From NCBI GenBank assembly GCA_016286365.1, contig JAEESN010000002.1:1-64000 (forward strand): a stretch of DNA of 64,000 nucleotides. The letters are read 5' to 3'. The notes under the pieces are model-generated. The model did not search any database. It was not told where the DNA came from and was given only the letters and a program-made list of their open reading frames with translations. Shown piece by piece: positions 1 through 7,901 of this stretch. Positions within the stretch are counted from its first letter, which is position 1. Each line of letters starts with the position of its first letter. Made by a program: the position numbers and the translations under genes. Source of the DNA: Treponema sp. GTDB taxonomy: Bacteria > Spirochaetota > Spirochaetia > Treponematales > Treponemataceae.

Positions 1-53
1 ATTTTTTTAATGCTTTTCAGGCATTGTTTTTATAAATCGTTAAGGAGGATTTA

Positions 54-293
54 ATGGAAAATCTTACAATTAAAGTTTATGGCAGCGGCTGCAAAGGTTG
101 CCAGACTTTACATCAGAATGTGATTGATGCTCTGGCCGAAATGAATATTGCGGCTGACGTTCAATACATTACAGACATGCAGAAAATTATGGAAGCCGGA
201 ATCATGGGTATGCCAGCTCTTGCGGTGAATGATAAGATTGTTTCGGCTGGAAAAGTCTTAAGTGTGACAGACATTAAAAAGTTTTTGGAGTAG
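54..293 (+). CDS. Small thioredoxin-fold redox protein
   Basis: This 79-residue protein is a minimal thioredoxin-like domain without a signal peptide. A CxxC redox motif (GCKGC) lies near residues 13-17 after a first beta strand, and a cis-proline-type GMPAL motif lies near residue 53. This is the layout of the 'redox-active disulfide protein 2' thioredoxins found beside permeases or redox enzymes. The start has a strong AAGGAGG ribosome site 5-6 nt upstream. Only 5 bases separate it from the next gene, also a cysteine-rich small protein, so the two are probably co-transcribed. It likely exchanges thiols or disulfides in the cytoplasm. The partner is not evident. Confidence 0.85.
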   Translation: MENLTIKVYGSGCKGCQTLHQNVIDALAEMNIAADVQYITDMQKIMEAGIMGMPALAVNDKIVSAGKVLSVTDIKKFLE

Positions 294-298
294 AAAAT

Positions 299-748
299 AT
301 GAATCACAAAGAAAAAGCGGTGAATTACTTTTCACAGAAATTGCATTGTTCTCAGGCTGTTTTAGCGGCTTTTGCAGAAGAATGCGGGATTACAGAAGAA
401 GAGGCCATTAAGCTTGGCAGTTGTTTTGGTGGCGGTATGCGCAAAGGAGAAGTTTGTGGAGCTGTAACCGGAGCTCTGATGGCTTTAGGATTATTATATG
501 GTCAGAAAGCTGCCTCTGACACAGAAGGCCGCCAGCTTTCAAATAAAGTAAATGATTTAATGATGGACCGCTTCAAAGAAAAATACGGCTCTTATATCTG
601 TAATGATTTATTGGGCTGTGATATTACTACAAAAGAAGGCCATCAGTATTGCATGGATAATAAACTCTTCACCGAGTTTTGCCCAAAGATGGTGGCTGCC
701 GCAGTGGAAGTAGTTGAAGACATTATTCTGGAACAGAAAAGCGTATAA
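299..748 (+). CDS. C_GCAxxG_C_C family protein
   Basis: A 149-residue soluble protein with the cysteine pattern of the C_GCAxxG_C_C family: CSQAV near residue 17, a glycine-rich GSCFGGGM stretch, then CGAVTGAL, and later single cysteines in YICNDLLGC and FCPKM. The family is probably redox-active or metal-binding and is common in anaerobes, often near thioredoxin-like proteins and transporters. That fits the thioredoxin gene 5 bases upstream. Length is typical. The biochemical role of the family is not established. Confidence 0.85.
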   Translation: MNHKEKAVNYFSQKLHCSQAVLAAFAEECGITEEEAIKLGSCFGGGMRKGEVCGAVTGALMALGLLYGQKAASDTEGRQLSNKVNDLMMDRFKEKYGSYICNDLLGCDITTKEGHQYCMDNKLFTEFCPKMVAAAVEVVEDIILEQKSV

Positions 749-753
749 GTTTT

Positions 754-978
754 TTACGACTCATTAACCAGCTTGCCTGTCATGTGTTCAATTTCGAGCT
801 CAAGACATTGAACACGCGGCAAGGCATTTGTAAGTTCTTTTTCAAGATATGCCTGAATCATAAACGCAGAAGCTGACTTTGTCATAATTTTTGATGGCAT
901 CAATTTTGTGACCTTCCTTTGCGCAGTGAAAATAAATCTTATTATCTTCTTCGCTGTAAAGGTGGGAAAGAGGATTAT
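754..978 (-). pseudogene. Remnant of a pyridoxamine 5'-phosphate oxidase-like (NimA/PPOX) gene
   Basis: The minus strand carries two adjoining stretches in different frames that resemble the flavin-binding split-barrel (PPOX/NimA-like) family. The first reads NPLSHLYSEEDNKIYFHC then AKEGHKIDAIKNYDKVSFCV, the typical 'FHCAKEGHKiDaI..ndkVsFcV' core. The second frame gives a C-terminal tail (ALPRVQCLELEIEHMTGK) ending in a TAA at 754-756. The N-terminus is absent, because the stop of the YunG-like gene sits directly upstream. The frame break and missing start mark this as a decayed gene, so the ORF caller gave nothing here. Family assignment is from motif recall. Confidence 0.65.
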
Positions 979-980
979 TT

Positions 981-1421
981 TTACAACTCTTCCAGCTTCT
1001 TTAAAAGTTCTGCCTTCAGATAATTATAGCGTTCGTGTTTTTCTGTTTTCTGCCAATGGGTTTCGCGGAACTGTTCGGGATTGTTTTCGTAGCAGAGTTT
1101 TTCGTCGCCAAACTGTTCGCTGGTTAAATCAAAAACGCAGTCGCCGACAACATTGTAGCAGTGGTAGTTGCCGCCCTGACGAAGGATGCCGTAAACCTTA
1201 CCTCCAAAAATATCCTGGGCAAGAAAAGCTGTTATTGAACACTGGCCAACCGTCTGATTTTCGCGGGACCACTTTTCCCTCAGGCGGGGAGCGCAGGTAT
1301 ATTCACACCAGATTTCAGAGAGTATATCATAAAGATGTCGCGGATTCTGTATTTTTTCATAAGCCGGATCTGCCGGTTTGCAATCAGCGGTCTGCCATCC
1401 GTAGAATTTGTATTCTTTCAT
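981..1421 (-). CDS. YunG family protein
   Basis: A 146-residue cytoplasmic protein resembling Bacillus YunG. It has the central block 'GQCSITAFLAQDIFGGKVYG' followed by a histidine-containing HCYNVVGDCVFDLTSEQFG segment, with conserved Cys, His and Asp that could form a papain-like or transglutaminase-like triad. The function of the family is unknown. The start has a GGAAGG site about 9 nt upstream. The plus-strand ORF covering the same DNA (908-1426) has the arginine/proline-rich, low-complexity look of a shadow frame. It lies directly upstream of the PPOX remnant. Confidence 0.7.
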   Translation of the reverse strand: MKEYKFYGWQTADCKPADPAYEKIQNPRHLYDILSEIWCEYTCAPRLREKWSRENQTVGQCSITAFLAQDIFGGKVYGILRQGGNYHCYNVVGDCVFDLTSEQFGDEKLCYENNPEQFRETHWQKTEKHERYNYLKAELLKKLEEL

Positions 1422-1447
1422 TTTAATGCCTTCCTTTTTTATAGATT

Positions 1448-2245
1448 TTAGGAATTTTTGATAAAGCAGTAATCATCGCCATCCATACAGGATGTCTTAA
1501 TAAAACCATTTTTAAAATAAAAGCGTGCTGCTTTTTCATTATCTTTGTGAACTCCAAGAATAATCGGGTGGATTCCAAAATCATTATAAACCTTTTTTAT
1601 TGTGCTTTCCAGAATCCTGCTGCCTAATCCTTTTCCCCTGAAATTTTTATCAAGGACAAAAAATACCAGACGATAAAAAGGTTTATCCTTTAATTCTTCA
1701 GGATCATTTTCGCAATATAATCCTTCTCCAAGAAGAATTGTTCCAATAGCCCGGTCGCCCTTTGTGATTAAAAAAGCATGCCCCTTCAATTTGTTTTCAA
1801 AACCAAATTTCAAAGTTTCAATAAGGGTAGGAACATCATCAACAAAAGCTTCCGGAATATCAGTCCTGTCAATTTCATAGGCCCTTTCACAATTTTCAAA
1901 AGTTAAAGCTTCGAGGTAAAAGTCCATAGTTGATCTACCCTTCGAAGCTTTCTTTTCCGGAAGTTCAGCATACATGCCATCAAGAAGTTCCTGAATCAGG
2001 GGCCTGTCTTCAAAACTATCAAATACATGCATCAGAGTCTTTGATTCTTCATAGGGATAGCGCAGTTCGGAATCTGCAAGCAGTCTGTTTGAGGTCGGCG
2101 TTCGCTTTAAGAAAAGTTCATCACCACAAACGTCACCTATCAGCTTTCCATTAAAATATACAAGGTATCCGCCCATCATAGGTTTTATGACAATATCGCC
2201 TGCTTCAGAAAAACATTCGCGAACATATTCATTAAATTCATTCAC
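1448..2245 (-). CDS. TfoX N-terminal domain fused to GNAT acetyltransferase
   Basis: This 265-residue protein has two parts. Residues 1-100 match a TfoX N-terminal domain (MMGGYLVYFNGKLIGDV, LFLKRTP). Residues 110-265 form a GNAT N-acetyltransferase, with the acetyl-CoA loop visible as FRGKGLGSRIL after a VFFVLDKNFRG strand and a closing AARFYFKNGF motif. GNAT enzymes transfer acetyl groups to amines; the substrate cannot be read here. TfoX_N modules are often found alone or fused in Firmicutes and spirochaetes and need not imply competence. The gene lies between RpiB-like and YunG-like genes on the same strand and begins 21 bases after the RpiB-like stop. Confidence 0.85.
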   Translation of the reverse strand: MNEFNEYVRECFSEAGDIVIKPMMGGYLVYFNGKLIGDVCGDELFLKRTPTSNRLLADSELRYPYEESKTLMHVFDSFEDRPLIQELLDGMYAELPEKKASKGRSTMDFYLEALTFENCERAYEIDRTDIPEAFVDDVPTLIETLKFGFENKLKGHAFLITKGDRAIGTILLGEGLYCENDPEELKDKPFYRLVFFVLDKNFRGKGLGSRILESTIKKVYNDFGIHPIILGVHKDNEKAARFYFKNGFIKTSCMDGDDYCFIKNS

Positions 2246-2266
2246 CTTGGTTGTCCTCCATAAAAA

Positions 2267-2899
2267 TCACAGTACATTTTGTGCTCTTATCCAGTCCAGG
2301 ATTTTTGTCTCGCGACCATTTTTTAGAATGGAATCAATTACATCTTTTTTTGACACAAGCTTATGTATGATTTTTTCATCCAGATTATTGAATACCTCTA
2401 AAGCATCAACCTGCCCTGTTTTTCTAATTTGTTTTAGAAGCTCTGTATCTTTAATCTTACGATTTTGTTCTGATTTCGGATAGCCTTGCCCGAATGGTTC
2501 TGAAAAAAGTCGTTCAATTGTCTGTTCAAGATTTTGCGGGCCTGTCCACGTGTACTCTTCTCCAAGCGGAAGAGAGATAACATTTCCATTATTAATCTGT
2601 GCAAACAAATATGCATCTTTAGGGGTTGGCGCATAACCACACAAAACTTCCGGCATACTGTTACAGGCAAGCATCATTCCCTGCCCTGAAGAACAACCTG
2701 TAACAACAAAATCTACAGCTTTACTCGAAATAAGTAAGCCAATTAACAAAGAGATTTCAATGTAACTATATTTTTCAACATCAGATTCGGTGCATCCAAA
2801 ATTATAGATTTGAGAGTTGGTTGCATATTTTTTTGTCGCATTAAAAATCAATTCATTTTTGCTTATTTGCGAGGAAGCCTGTATAACCGCGATTCTCAT
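2267..2899 (-). CDS. RpiB/LacA/LacB family sugar-phosphate isomerase
   Basis: A 210-residue protein with the RpiB fold. The N-terminus MRIAVIQASSQISKN and the FVVTGCSSGQGMMLACN segment match the conserved 'GiliCGtGiGmsiaANK' region holding the catalytic cysteine. The family interconverts ribose-5-P/ribulose-5-P or related sugars. The C-terminal 60 residues extend beyond the usual ~150, so substrate specificity may differ from true RpiB. The start is preceded by AGGAG at 6-7 nt. It is the first gene of a leftward group with TfoX-GNAT and YunG. Confidence 0.8.
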   Translation of the reverse strand: MRIAVIQASSQISKNELIFNATKKYATNSQIYNFGCTESDVEKYSYIEISLLIGLLISSKAVDFVVTGCSSGQGMMLACNSMPEVLCGYAPTPKDAYLFAQINNGNVISLPLGEEYTWTGPQNLEQTIERLFSEPFGQGYPKSEQNRKIKDTELLKQIRKTGQVDALEVFNNLDEKIIHKLVSKKDVIDSILKNGRETKILDWIRAQNVL

Positions 2900-3185
2900 G
2901 ATTTTCTCCTAATTTTTTATTTCTTCGCCAGGTTTTTTATTAAATGATATTTTTTATTTCCCGCCCTTGCCTCTACTACGGGCAAAGGTTATTTGAGAAT
3001 TGTTGAGGATGGAGTTGTGAAGAGTGGGTTTATTCATTAGACTGATTATAGCACATCCTCCCCAAACTCATCCACATAATCATCATCGTGCTACACCCAA
3101 TGACAATCAGAAAAATAACACAGATATGCAGATTTATTCGGCTTTGTTTTATCACAGCAATATTTACCATAAATGTTCCAATTAA
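2900..3185. other. Intergenic stretch without a recognisable gene
   Basis: The divergent gap between the RpiB-like gene and the ECF operon holds a short open stretch (GKGYLRIVEDGVVKSGFIH on the plus strand near 2980) with no start or ribosome site; I see no family match. It may be a gene fragment. The 3' end carries the ECF promoter, listed separately. Confidence 0.4.
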
Positions 3186-3245
3186 TTGACTTTTTATCCG
3201 CTTAGTGTTAGTATCTACTAACTATTACTGTTAGTGCTTACTAAC
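3186..3245 (+). promoter_or_regulatory. Promoter with two 16-bp metal-box operators (ECF operon)
   Basis: A -35 TTGACT (3186) and -10 TAGTAT (3209) are 17 bp apart. Two perfect copies of GTTAGTnnnnACTAAC follow: GTTAGTATCTACTAAC at 3207-3222, overlapping the -10, and GTTAGTGCTTACTAAC at 3230-3245, downstream of the expected start site. Their starts are 23 bp apart, exactly as in the pair before enolase. Placement is typical of a repressor that blocks RNA polymerase. Confidence 0.8.
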
Positions 3246-3265
3246 AAATACAAAGGAGTAATCTA

Positions 3266-3850
3266 ATGGATGATTCAAAAAAGCTTAAAGGTAAAGACCT
3301 TATTAACATTGGTATTTTTGCAGCCATTTATTTCGTAGTTATCATGGCGCTTGCCATGCTCGGTTTTATTCCGATTTTCATGCCGACATATTCTGTACTC
3401 ATGCCTTTACTTGGTGGCATTGTCTTCATGCTTTTCCTCACAAAAGTAAAAAAATTTGGAATGGTATGGATTATGACTATCATTATGGGAATTCTTATGT
3501 GGCTTACCGGCATGTCTTATTACGCACTTGCTATTGGAACAGTAACAGGTCTTATTGCAGAACTGATTTTGAAAAAAGGTGAATATAAAAGTGCAAAATG
3601 TGCTGTTCTTTGTCATGCCGTATTCTGCTTCTGGATTGTAAGCAACTATATTCCGCTCTTCTTCTTTGCAGACAAATACTGGTCTACAAGACAGAACTTT
3701 GGTCAGGAATATATTGATGCCCTTACAAGATTATTTCCTAAGTGGATGTTCCCTGTTCACATTCTTTTGTGCTTTGGCTTTGGAATTCTTGGCGGTCTTC
3801 TTGGTCGTAAGATTCTTAAAAAGCATTTTGCAAAGGCTGGAATTGTGTAA
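3266..3850 (+). CDS. Trep_Strep (MptD-type) ECF transporter substrate-binding S component
   Basis: A 194-residue polytopic membrane protein with about six hydrophobic segments, matching the Trep_Strep/MptD family known mainly from treponemes and streptococci. S components capture a vitamin or metal-type micronutrient and dock onto a shared T component and ATPases. The T and ATPase subunits follow in the same operon (4489-6825). The two metal-box operators just upstream suggest the cargo is iron-linked (iron, haem or a chelate); this is inference from regulation. AAGGAG lies 7 nt before the ATG. Confidence 0.85.
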   Translation: MDDSKKLKGKDLINIGIFAAIYFVVIMALAMLGFIPIFMPTYSVLMPLLGGIVFMLFLTKVKKFGMVWIMTIIMGILMWLTGMSYYALAIGTVTGLIAELILKKGEYKSAKCAVLCHAVFCFWIVSNYIPLFFFADKYWSTRQNFGQEYIDALTRLFPKWMFPVHILLCFGFGILGGLLGRKILKKHFAKAGIV

Positions 3851-3855
3851 TAAAA

Positions 3856-4485
3856 ATGTCTGATGATAACTTTCAGTTTTCATTATTTGATGATGAAATA
3901 GAAAAGAAATCTCAGAGTCTGGATTTTATTACTATCGACTTTGAAACCGCTAACCAATATGGCAATAGTGCAATTTCTGTTGGACTTGTACGTTATATTG
4001 ATGGTAAAGAAGTTGATAGTATATATGAATTAATTTGTCCACCAACGGATTATTTTGTTCCGGAATGGATAAATGAAATTCACCACTTAACTTATAACGA
4101 TGTAAAAGATAAACCAAGATTCCCGGAAATCTGGGATAACAAGGTTGTTCCTTTTATAGAAAAGACTCCGGGCATTCCGCTTGTCGCTCACAATGCAAAA
4201 TTCGACACGACGGTTATCTGGGATGCCTGTAGTTTTTATCATCATAAAATTCCGCATTACAATTATTTTTGTTCATTGAAAATTTCAAAAAAAGTCTGGC
4301 CTGACTTGGAACACCACTCTCTTACCTTTCTGGGACAAAAATTTGGGATCAACTATCTGGCTCATGACGCTCTGGAGGATTCAAGAACCTGCGGACTGAT
4401 TGTTACTCTTGCAGCACAGAAATTACATGCCGCCAGTGTGGAAGAACTTCTTAAAAAGTGCGGCCTTAAAATGGAGAAATTATAA
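3856..4485 (+). CDS. DnaQ-like DEDD 3'-5' exonuclease
   Basis: A 209-residue protein with an RNase T/DnaQ exonuclease domain. ExoI is FIT(I)DFETAN at residues 26-33, ExoII is VAHNAKFD near residue 110, and ExoIII is HDALEDSRTCG near residue 175, giving a DEDDh nuclease. It probably acts on DNA or RNA ends in repair or turnover. It sits 5 bases after the S-component stop and 3 bases before the CbiQ-like gene, in the middle of a transporter operon, which is an odd place for a nuclease. There is no strong ribosome site, so translation may be coupled to the gene before it. Confidence 0.85.
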   Translation: MSDDNFQFSLFDDEIEKKSQSLDFITIDFETANQYGNSAISVGLVRYIDGKEVDSIYELICPPTDYFVPEWINEIHHLTYNDVKDKPRFPEIWDNKVVPFIEKTPGIPLVAHNAKFDTTVIWDACSFYHHKIPHYNYFCSLKISKKVWPDLEHHSLTFLGQKFGINYLAHDALEDSRTCGLIVTLAAQKLHAASVEELLKKCGLKMEKL

Positions 4486-4488
4486 AAA

Positions 4489-5214
4489 ATGGAACTGATG
4501 AAATCTTCTTCGCATAAAGCATTATTGGATCCCCGTACTAAACTTTTGCTGCTTACCTTTGTTTCCGTATTTGTACTTGGAAATGCCGGTGGAGATACTG
4601 CGGCAGAATTTCGTGTTGCCTTAAACTATCTTCCTCTTTTCCTCTTACTTACATGCGGCAAATGGAAGCCTTTTTTATTTGCAATTATTTTTTATACCCT
4701 CTCTTATGTTTTAGCGGTCTTTGTAATGCCTCACTGTACAGGATTTTTAAATTTCATAATTCTTGCAATGACCGGAATAGTACTCCGCTTTATGCCCGGT
4801 ATTTTTACAGGAATGTTTTTAGTTTCTACAACAACCGTAAGTGAATTCATTGCAGCCATGGAAAAAATGCACATAACTCAGAAAATCACAATTCCGCTTG
4901 CAGTAATGTTCCGCTTTTTCCCCACAGTAATAGAAGAAGCCGGCAGTATAAATAAAGCGATGAGTATGCGTGATATAAAATTTGGCGGGACAAAAGCACT
5001 GCAGATGATTGAATACAGGGTAATTCCTTTAATGACCTGCTCTGTAAAAATCGGACAGGAGCTTAGTGCAGCAAGTCTTACGCGCGGACTTGGAGGGCCC
5101 GATAAACGTACAAATATTTGTAAAATCGGATTTGGCTGGTGTGATGTGCTTGTGTTCCTGGCCCTGGGTGGTGGTCTTACCTATGTTATTATTCGTGCCT
5201 GCGGGGTGCTCTAA
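4489..5214 (+). CDS. ECF transporter T component (CbiQ/EcfT family)
   Basis: A 241-residue transmembrane protein of the CbiQ/EcfT family. The N-terminus 'LLDPRTKLLLLTFVSVFVL' is the classic D-PR-K-L motif, and two coupling-helix arginine signatures, AMSMRDIKFG and SLTRGLGGP, correspond to the paired A-R-G motifs that contact the ATPases. It links the S component (3266-3850) to the ATPase encoded next. Its stop codon abuts the ATG of the ATPase gene (TAAATG), so the two are translationally coupled. Confidence 0.9.
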   Translation: MELMKSSSHKALLDPRTKLLLLTFVSVFVLGNAGGDTAAEFRVALNYLPLFLLLTCGKWKPFLFAIIFYTLSYVLAVFVMPHCTGFLNFIILAMTGIVLRFMPGIFTGMFLVSTTTVSEFIAAMEKMHITQKITIPLAVMFRFFPTVIEEAGSINKAMSMRDIKFGGTKALQMIEYRVIPLMTCSVKIGQELSAASLTRGLGGPDKRTNICKIGFGWCDVLVFLALGGGLTYVIIRACGVL

Positions 5215-6825
5215 ATGATTGAATTAAAGAATGTCAGTTATACTTATGATACTGAAAATAGGAATTGCGAGTTTTCGCAAGAAAACTCGGTAAGGTCGCA
5301 AAGCGACCGACGGACTGCAGGTGGCCAGGGTGAAACCGTCTGGAATGGAAGCCTTCATGATATAAACCTGACGGTTAGTGACGGGGAATTTGTCCTTTTG
5401 ACCGGTGGATCTGGCTGCGGAAAAACTACCTTGCTCCGTCTTATAAACGGACTCATTCCACACTTTTTTGAAGGAAAGCTTGAAGGTTCTATTAAAATTA
5501 ATGACATTGATATCAGTCACGCTGAATTATACGATACTGCAAAGACAGTAAGCACAGTTTTCCAGAATCCGCGATCACAATTTTTTAATGTAGATACGAC
5601 AAGCGAGCTTGCCTTTGCCTGCGAAAATCAGGGAATGGAAGAAGGTGAAATTTTAAAACGGATTGAAAACACCGTAAACGCCCTTCATCTTGAGCCCCTG
5701 ATGAACAGAAGTCTTTTTGAATTAAGCGGCGGTCAGAAACAAAAAATTGCCTGTGCCTCTGTAGCCGTTACAGGAAACAAGGTAATCCTTCTTGATGAAC
5801 CAAGTGCAAACCTGGACCTTCAGTCAATCGATGAACTTTCGGGCCTGTTACGAAAATGGAAGGAAGAAGGTAAAACAATCATCGTTGCAGAACACCGTAT
5901 CTCATACTTATGGGACCTGGCAGACAGAACAATTATCCTGACCGATGGAAAAATCACACGAGAACTTTCAAGGGCCCAGATGAATAAAATCACCGAAACT
6001 GAACTTCACAAGATGGGGCTCAGAACGAATAAAACAACGCCGGTGGTTGAGCCCGTGGTCCCTGAGCCTAGTCGAAGGGTTGAAACCACCACAGAAAAAA
6101 AATCAACAAAAGATGATTTCGACAAGCTCAATCACCAACCTTTATCCAAACATCAGGAATTACTCAATCAGTTTGATTTTCTTACCCTCCAAAACTTCCG
6201 TTACAAATACAAAAACGGCTGTGTCGCCCTAAATATTCCTCGGATACAGATTCCTGTCAGAAAAATAACCGCTATAACCGGCAATAATGGCGAAGGAAAA
6301 ACCACCCTGCTCAACTGTCTTTGCGGTCTTGGAAGACGGTCAAAGGGGACTCTCCTCTACAACGGAAAAACCTACAAACCTCGACAACGCCAGAAACTCA
6401 TCTATCTTGTAATGCAGGATGTAAATCATCAGCTTTTTACAGAAAGTGTTTTAGACGAAGTTCTTATAAGCCAGGAAGAAGCAAACGAAGAAGCAGCACA
6501 CCGCATTCTTTCATCACTGGACATTGAACAGTTTGCAGACCGTCATCCCCAGTCACTTTCGGGTGGGCAGAAACAAAGGGTTGCAGTTGCATGTGCCATT
6601 GCAAGCGGCCGCGACATTCTTCTTTTTGACGAACCTACAAGCGGACTTGATTACACACATATGCTTCAGATTGGAAAAATTCTCCGCTCCCTGCAAGCAA
6701 TGGGTAAAACTGTCATCGTAGTAACCCACGACCGCGAGCTCATAAAAGAATGCTGCGACGAAGAAATCCGTTTACGTCATTTTAATGAATTACAGACAAA
6801 AGCTGCCGGAGAAATCAAAAAATAA
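5215..6825 (+). CDS. ECF transporter double ABC ATPase (fused A1-A2), with palindromic insertions
   Basis: A 536-residue protein with two complete nucleotide-binding domains. NBD1 has Walker A GGSGCGKTT (about residue 63), a Q-loop VFQNPRSQF, signature LSGGQKQK and Walker B VILLDEPSANLD. NBD2 has GNNGEGKTT (about residue 357), LSGGQKQR and ILLFDEPTSGLD. It powers the ECF transporter encoded upstream. Two segments look foreign. Residues ~17-43 (CEFSQENSVRSQSDRR...) split the first beta strands of NBD1 and come from two DNA hairpins. The linker near residues 276-307 (VVEPVVPEPSRRVETTT...) comes from another inverted repeat. Both keep the frame, so the protein is probably functional. Confidence 0.9.
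   Translation: MIELKNVSYTYDTENRNCEFSQENSVRSQSDRRTAGGQGETVWNGSLHDINLTVSDGEFVLLTGGSGCGKTTLLRLINGLIPHFFEGKLEGSIKINDIDISHAELYDTAKTVSTVFQNPRSQFFNVDTTSELAFACENQGMEEGEILKRIENTVNALHLEPLMNRSLFELSGGQKQKIACASVAVTGNKVILLDEPSANLDLQSIDELSGLLRKWKEEGKTIIVAEHRISYLWDLADRTIILTDGKITRELSRAQMNKITETELHKMGLRTNKTTPVVEPVVPEPSRRVETTTEKKSTKDDFDKLNHQPLSKHQELLNQFDFLTLQNFRYKYKNGCVALNIPRIQIPVRKITAITGNNGEGKTTLLNCLCGLGRRSKGTLLYNGKTYKPRQRQKLIYLVMQDVNHQLFTESVLDEVLISQEEANEEAAHRILSSLDIEQFADRHPQSLSGGQKQRVAVACAIASGRDILLFDEPTSGLDYTHMLQIGKILRSLQAMGKTVIVVTHDRELIKECCDEEIRLRHFNELQTKAAGEIKK
5268..5308. repeat. In-frame double hairpin inside the ECF ATPase gene
   Basis: Two adjacent perfect stem-loops are seen: CGAGTTTTC-gcaa-GAAAACTCG (5268-5289) and GGTCGC-aaa-GCGACC (5294-5308). 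They encode a hydrophilic insertion between the first strands of NBD1, where ABC ATPases usually have a short turn. This looks like a palindromic element inserted in frame. Confidence 0.7.
6042..6136. repeat. In-frame inverted repeat in the ATPase inter-domain linker
   Basis: GGTGGTTGAGC at 6042-6052 is nearly complementary to GCTCAATCACC at 6126-6136. Between them lie further inverted motifs (CCTGAGCCTAGTCGAAGG, GGTTGAAACCACC). Together they encode the linker between the two NBDs. Confidence 0.65.
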
Positions 6826-6866
6826 CAGATATAACATTATAGATTTTAAGTCCTTTTTTTAAACTT

Positions 6867-6933
6867 GAGGTAAGAAACTTCAAATTATACCTCCAATAAT
6901 ATCTCCATTATATGGGCTGAAGTTTCTTACCTC
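6867..6933. repeat. Long stem-loop between convergent genes
   Basis: A perfect 16-bp inverted repeat, GAGGTAAGAAACTTCA / TGAAGTTTCTTACCTC, encloses a 35-nt loop between the ECF ATPase stop and the convergent MBL gene. It could act as a two-way terminator, but neither side has a clean T-run after the stem, so a mobile palindromic element is equally possible. Confidence 0.6.
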
Positions 6934-6938
6934 GTCCT

Positions 6939-7745
6939 TTACTTTCTTATACTCTTCGGCGCAGTCGGGTCGAATGGCTTACCCATTTTACTCACAGCCG
7001 ACTCATCAATATGAGCAAAAAGCTTAGACATATCTGTCCTGATTCCGCTGTGGCCGGTGCATGCAACTTTTACACCCGAGCCGGTAATTTTATCACGCAA
7101 CCTTATAAGAGACTTTTTATTCAGAGCCGGGTTCTGCGTAAAAAACTCAAAGAGACTGTAGCCGCCGTTTTCGATTACCGCAAGACAATCCCCGCTGAAC
7201 AAAATCTTATCATCAATGATATAGCAGACGTGACCAACCGTATGTCCCATCACTTCAAAAACTTCAATCTTTATTCCGTCGATATTCAAAACCTGTCCGT
7301 CGCTTACAGTTTTATAACCGTCGCGAAGCCTTGCCGGGTTCATCAGCGGAATTCCCATTTTTATCATACGGCAGACATGACCATCAAAATAATTTTCCTC
7401 ACCCCTGCCGATATACACCTGGGCATTGGGGTAAAGATAGTTTTTATTAGTCCTGTCCACTCCACCAACATGATCAACATCAGAATGAGTAAGTAAAAGA
7501 GTTTTTATTGCCCGCGGATCTATCCCGATTTTTTCAAACTCTTTTTCGATTCCCTTAAAAACAAGATGTCCCGCATCAATCGCAATCGTCACGCCGTTTT
7601 TCGTATAAAACCAGAGATTTACATCATCCTCTTTAATACAGCTGATTCCATCCTGATAAATGCCCGTCTGTGAAGGATGCAGCATCCGCTTTCCATACAT
7701 CGTAAATCGTTTTAATTTACAGTCAAAAAAATACATGAACTTCAT
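6939..7745 (-). CDS. MBL-fold metallo-hydrolase
   Basis: A 268-residue metallo-beta-lactamase-fold hydrolase from the start chosen here. The metal motif is LLLTHSDVDHVGG (T-H-x-D-x-D-H, a known variant of HxHxDH). Further ligands are HTVGHVCY and the aspartate in FSGDCLAV, with a late TGHSG. Lactonases, glyoxalase II-like and related enzymes share this layout, so the substrate is open. The ORF caller's longer start (7826) runs through a palindromic element; ATG 7745 follows an AAAGGAG ribosome site and is preferred. Confidence 0.85.
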   Translation of the reverse strand: MKFMYFFDCKLKRFTMYGKRMLHPSQTGIYQDGISCIKEDDVNLWFYTKNGVTIAIDAGHLVFKGIEKEFEKIGIDPRAIKTLLLTHSDVDHVGGVDRTNKNYLYPNAQVYIGRGEENYFDGHVCRMIKMGIPLMNPARLRDGYKTVSDGQVLNIDGIKIEVFEVMGHTVGHVCYIIDDKILFSGDCLAVIENGGYSLFEFFTQNPALNKKSLIRLRDKITGSGVKVACTGHSGIRTDMSKLFAHIDESAVSKMGKPFDPTAPKSIRK

Positions 7746-7762
7746 ATTAGACTCCTTTTTGT

Positions 7763-7840
7763 GGGAGGGGAAAGCCTTCCCCTGCGGCCGCATTTTATTG
7801 CGGCCTACCCCTTCTAACGGGGACACCCCGTAACGCCCCG
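7763..7840. repeat. GC-rich palindromic element (type P1)
   Basis: An intergenic copy upstream of the MBL gene. It starts with the hairpin GGGGAAAGCCTTCCCC (7767-7782), has a second hairpin GCGGCCGCATTTTATTGCGGC, and ends with CTACCCCTTCTAACGGGG-ACACCCCG. The same two-part design recurs near 32.4, 33.2, 34.3, 41.9 and 50.8 kb, some copies inside genes. Confidence 0.7.
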
Positions 7841-7901
7841 TTAGTCTTATCTTACAATGAAGCTTTACTGTACACTTCTAAAAATCTGCTTTTTATAATT
7901 A

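Noticed and set aside
908-1426. 172-residue plus-strand ORF
   Set aside because: It is antisense to the YunG-like gene and has an arginine/serine-rich composition without any family look.
6867-6933. Clear intrinsic terminator of the ECF operon
   Set aside because: The stem is strong, but the loop is 35 nt and no T-run follows on either strand. It is listed as a repeat instead.
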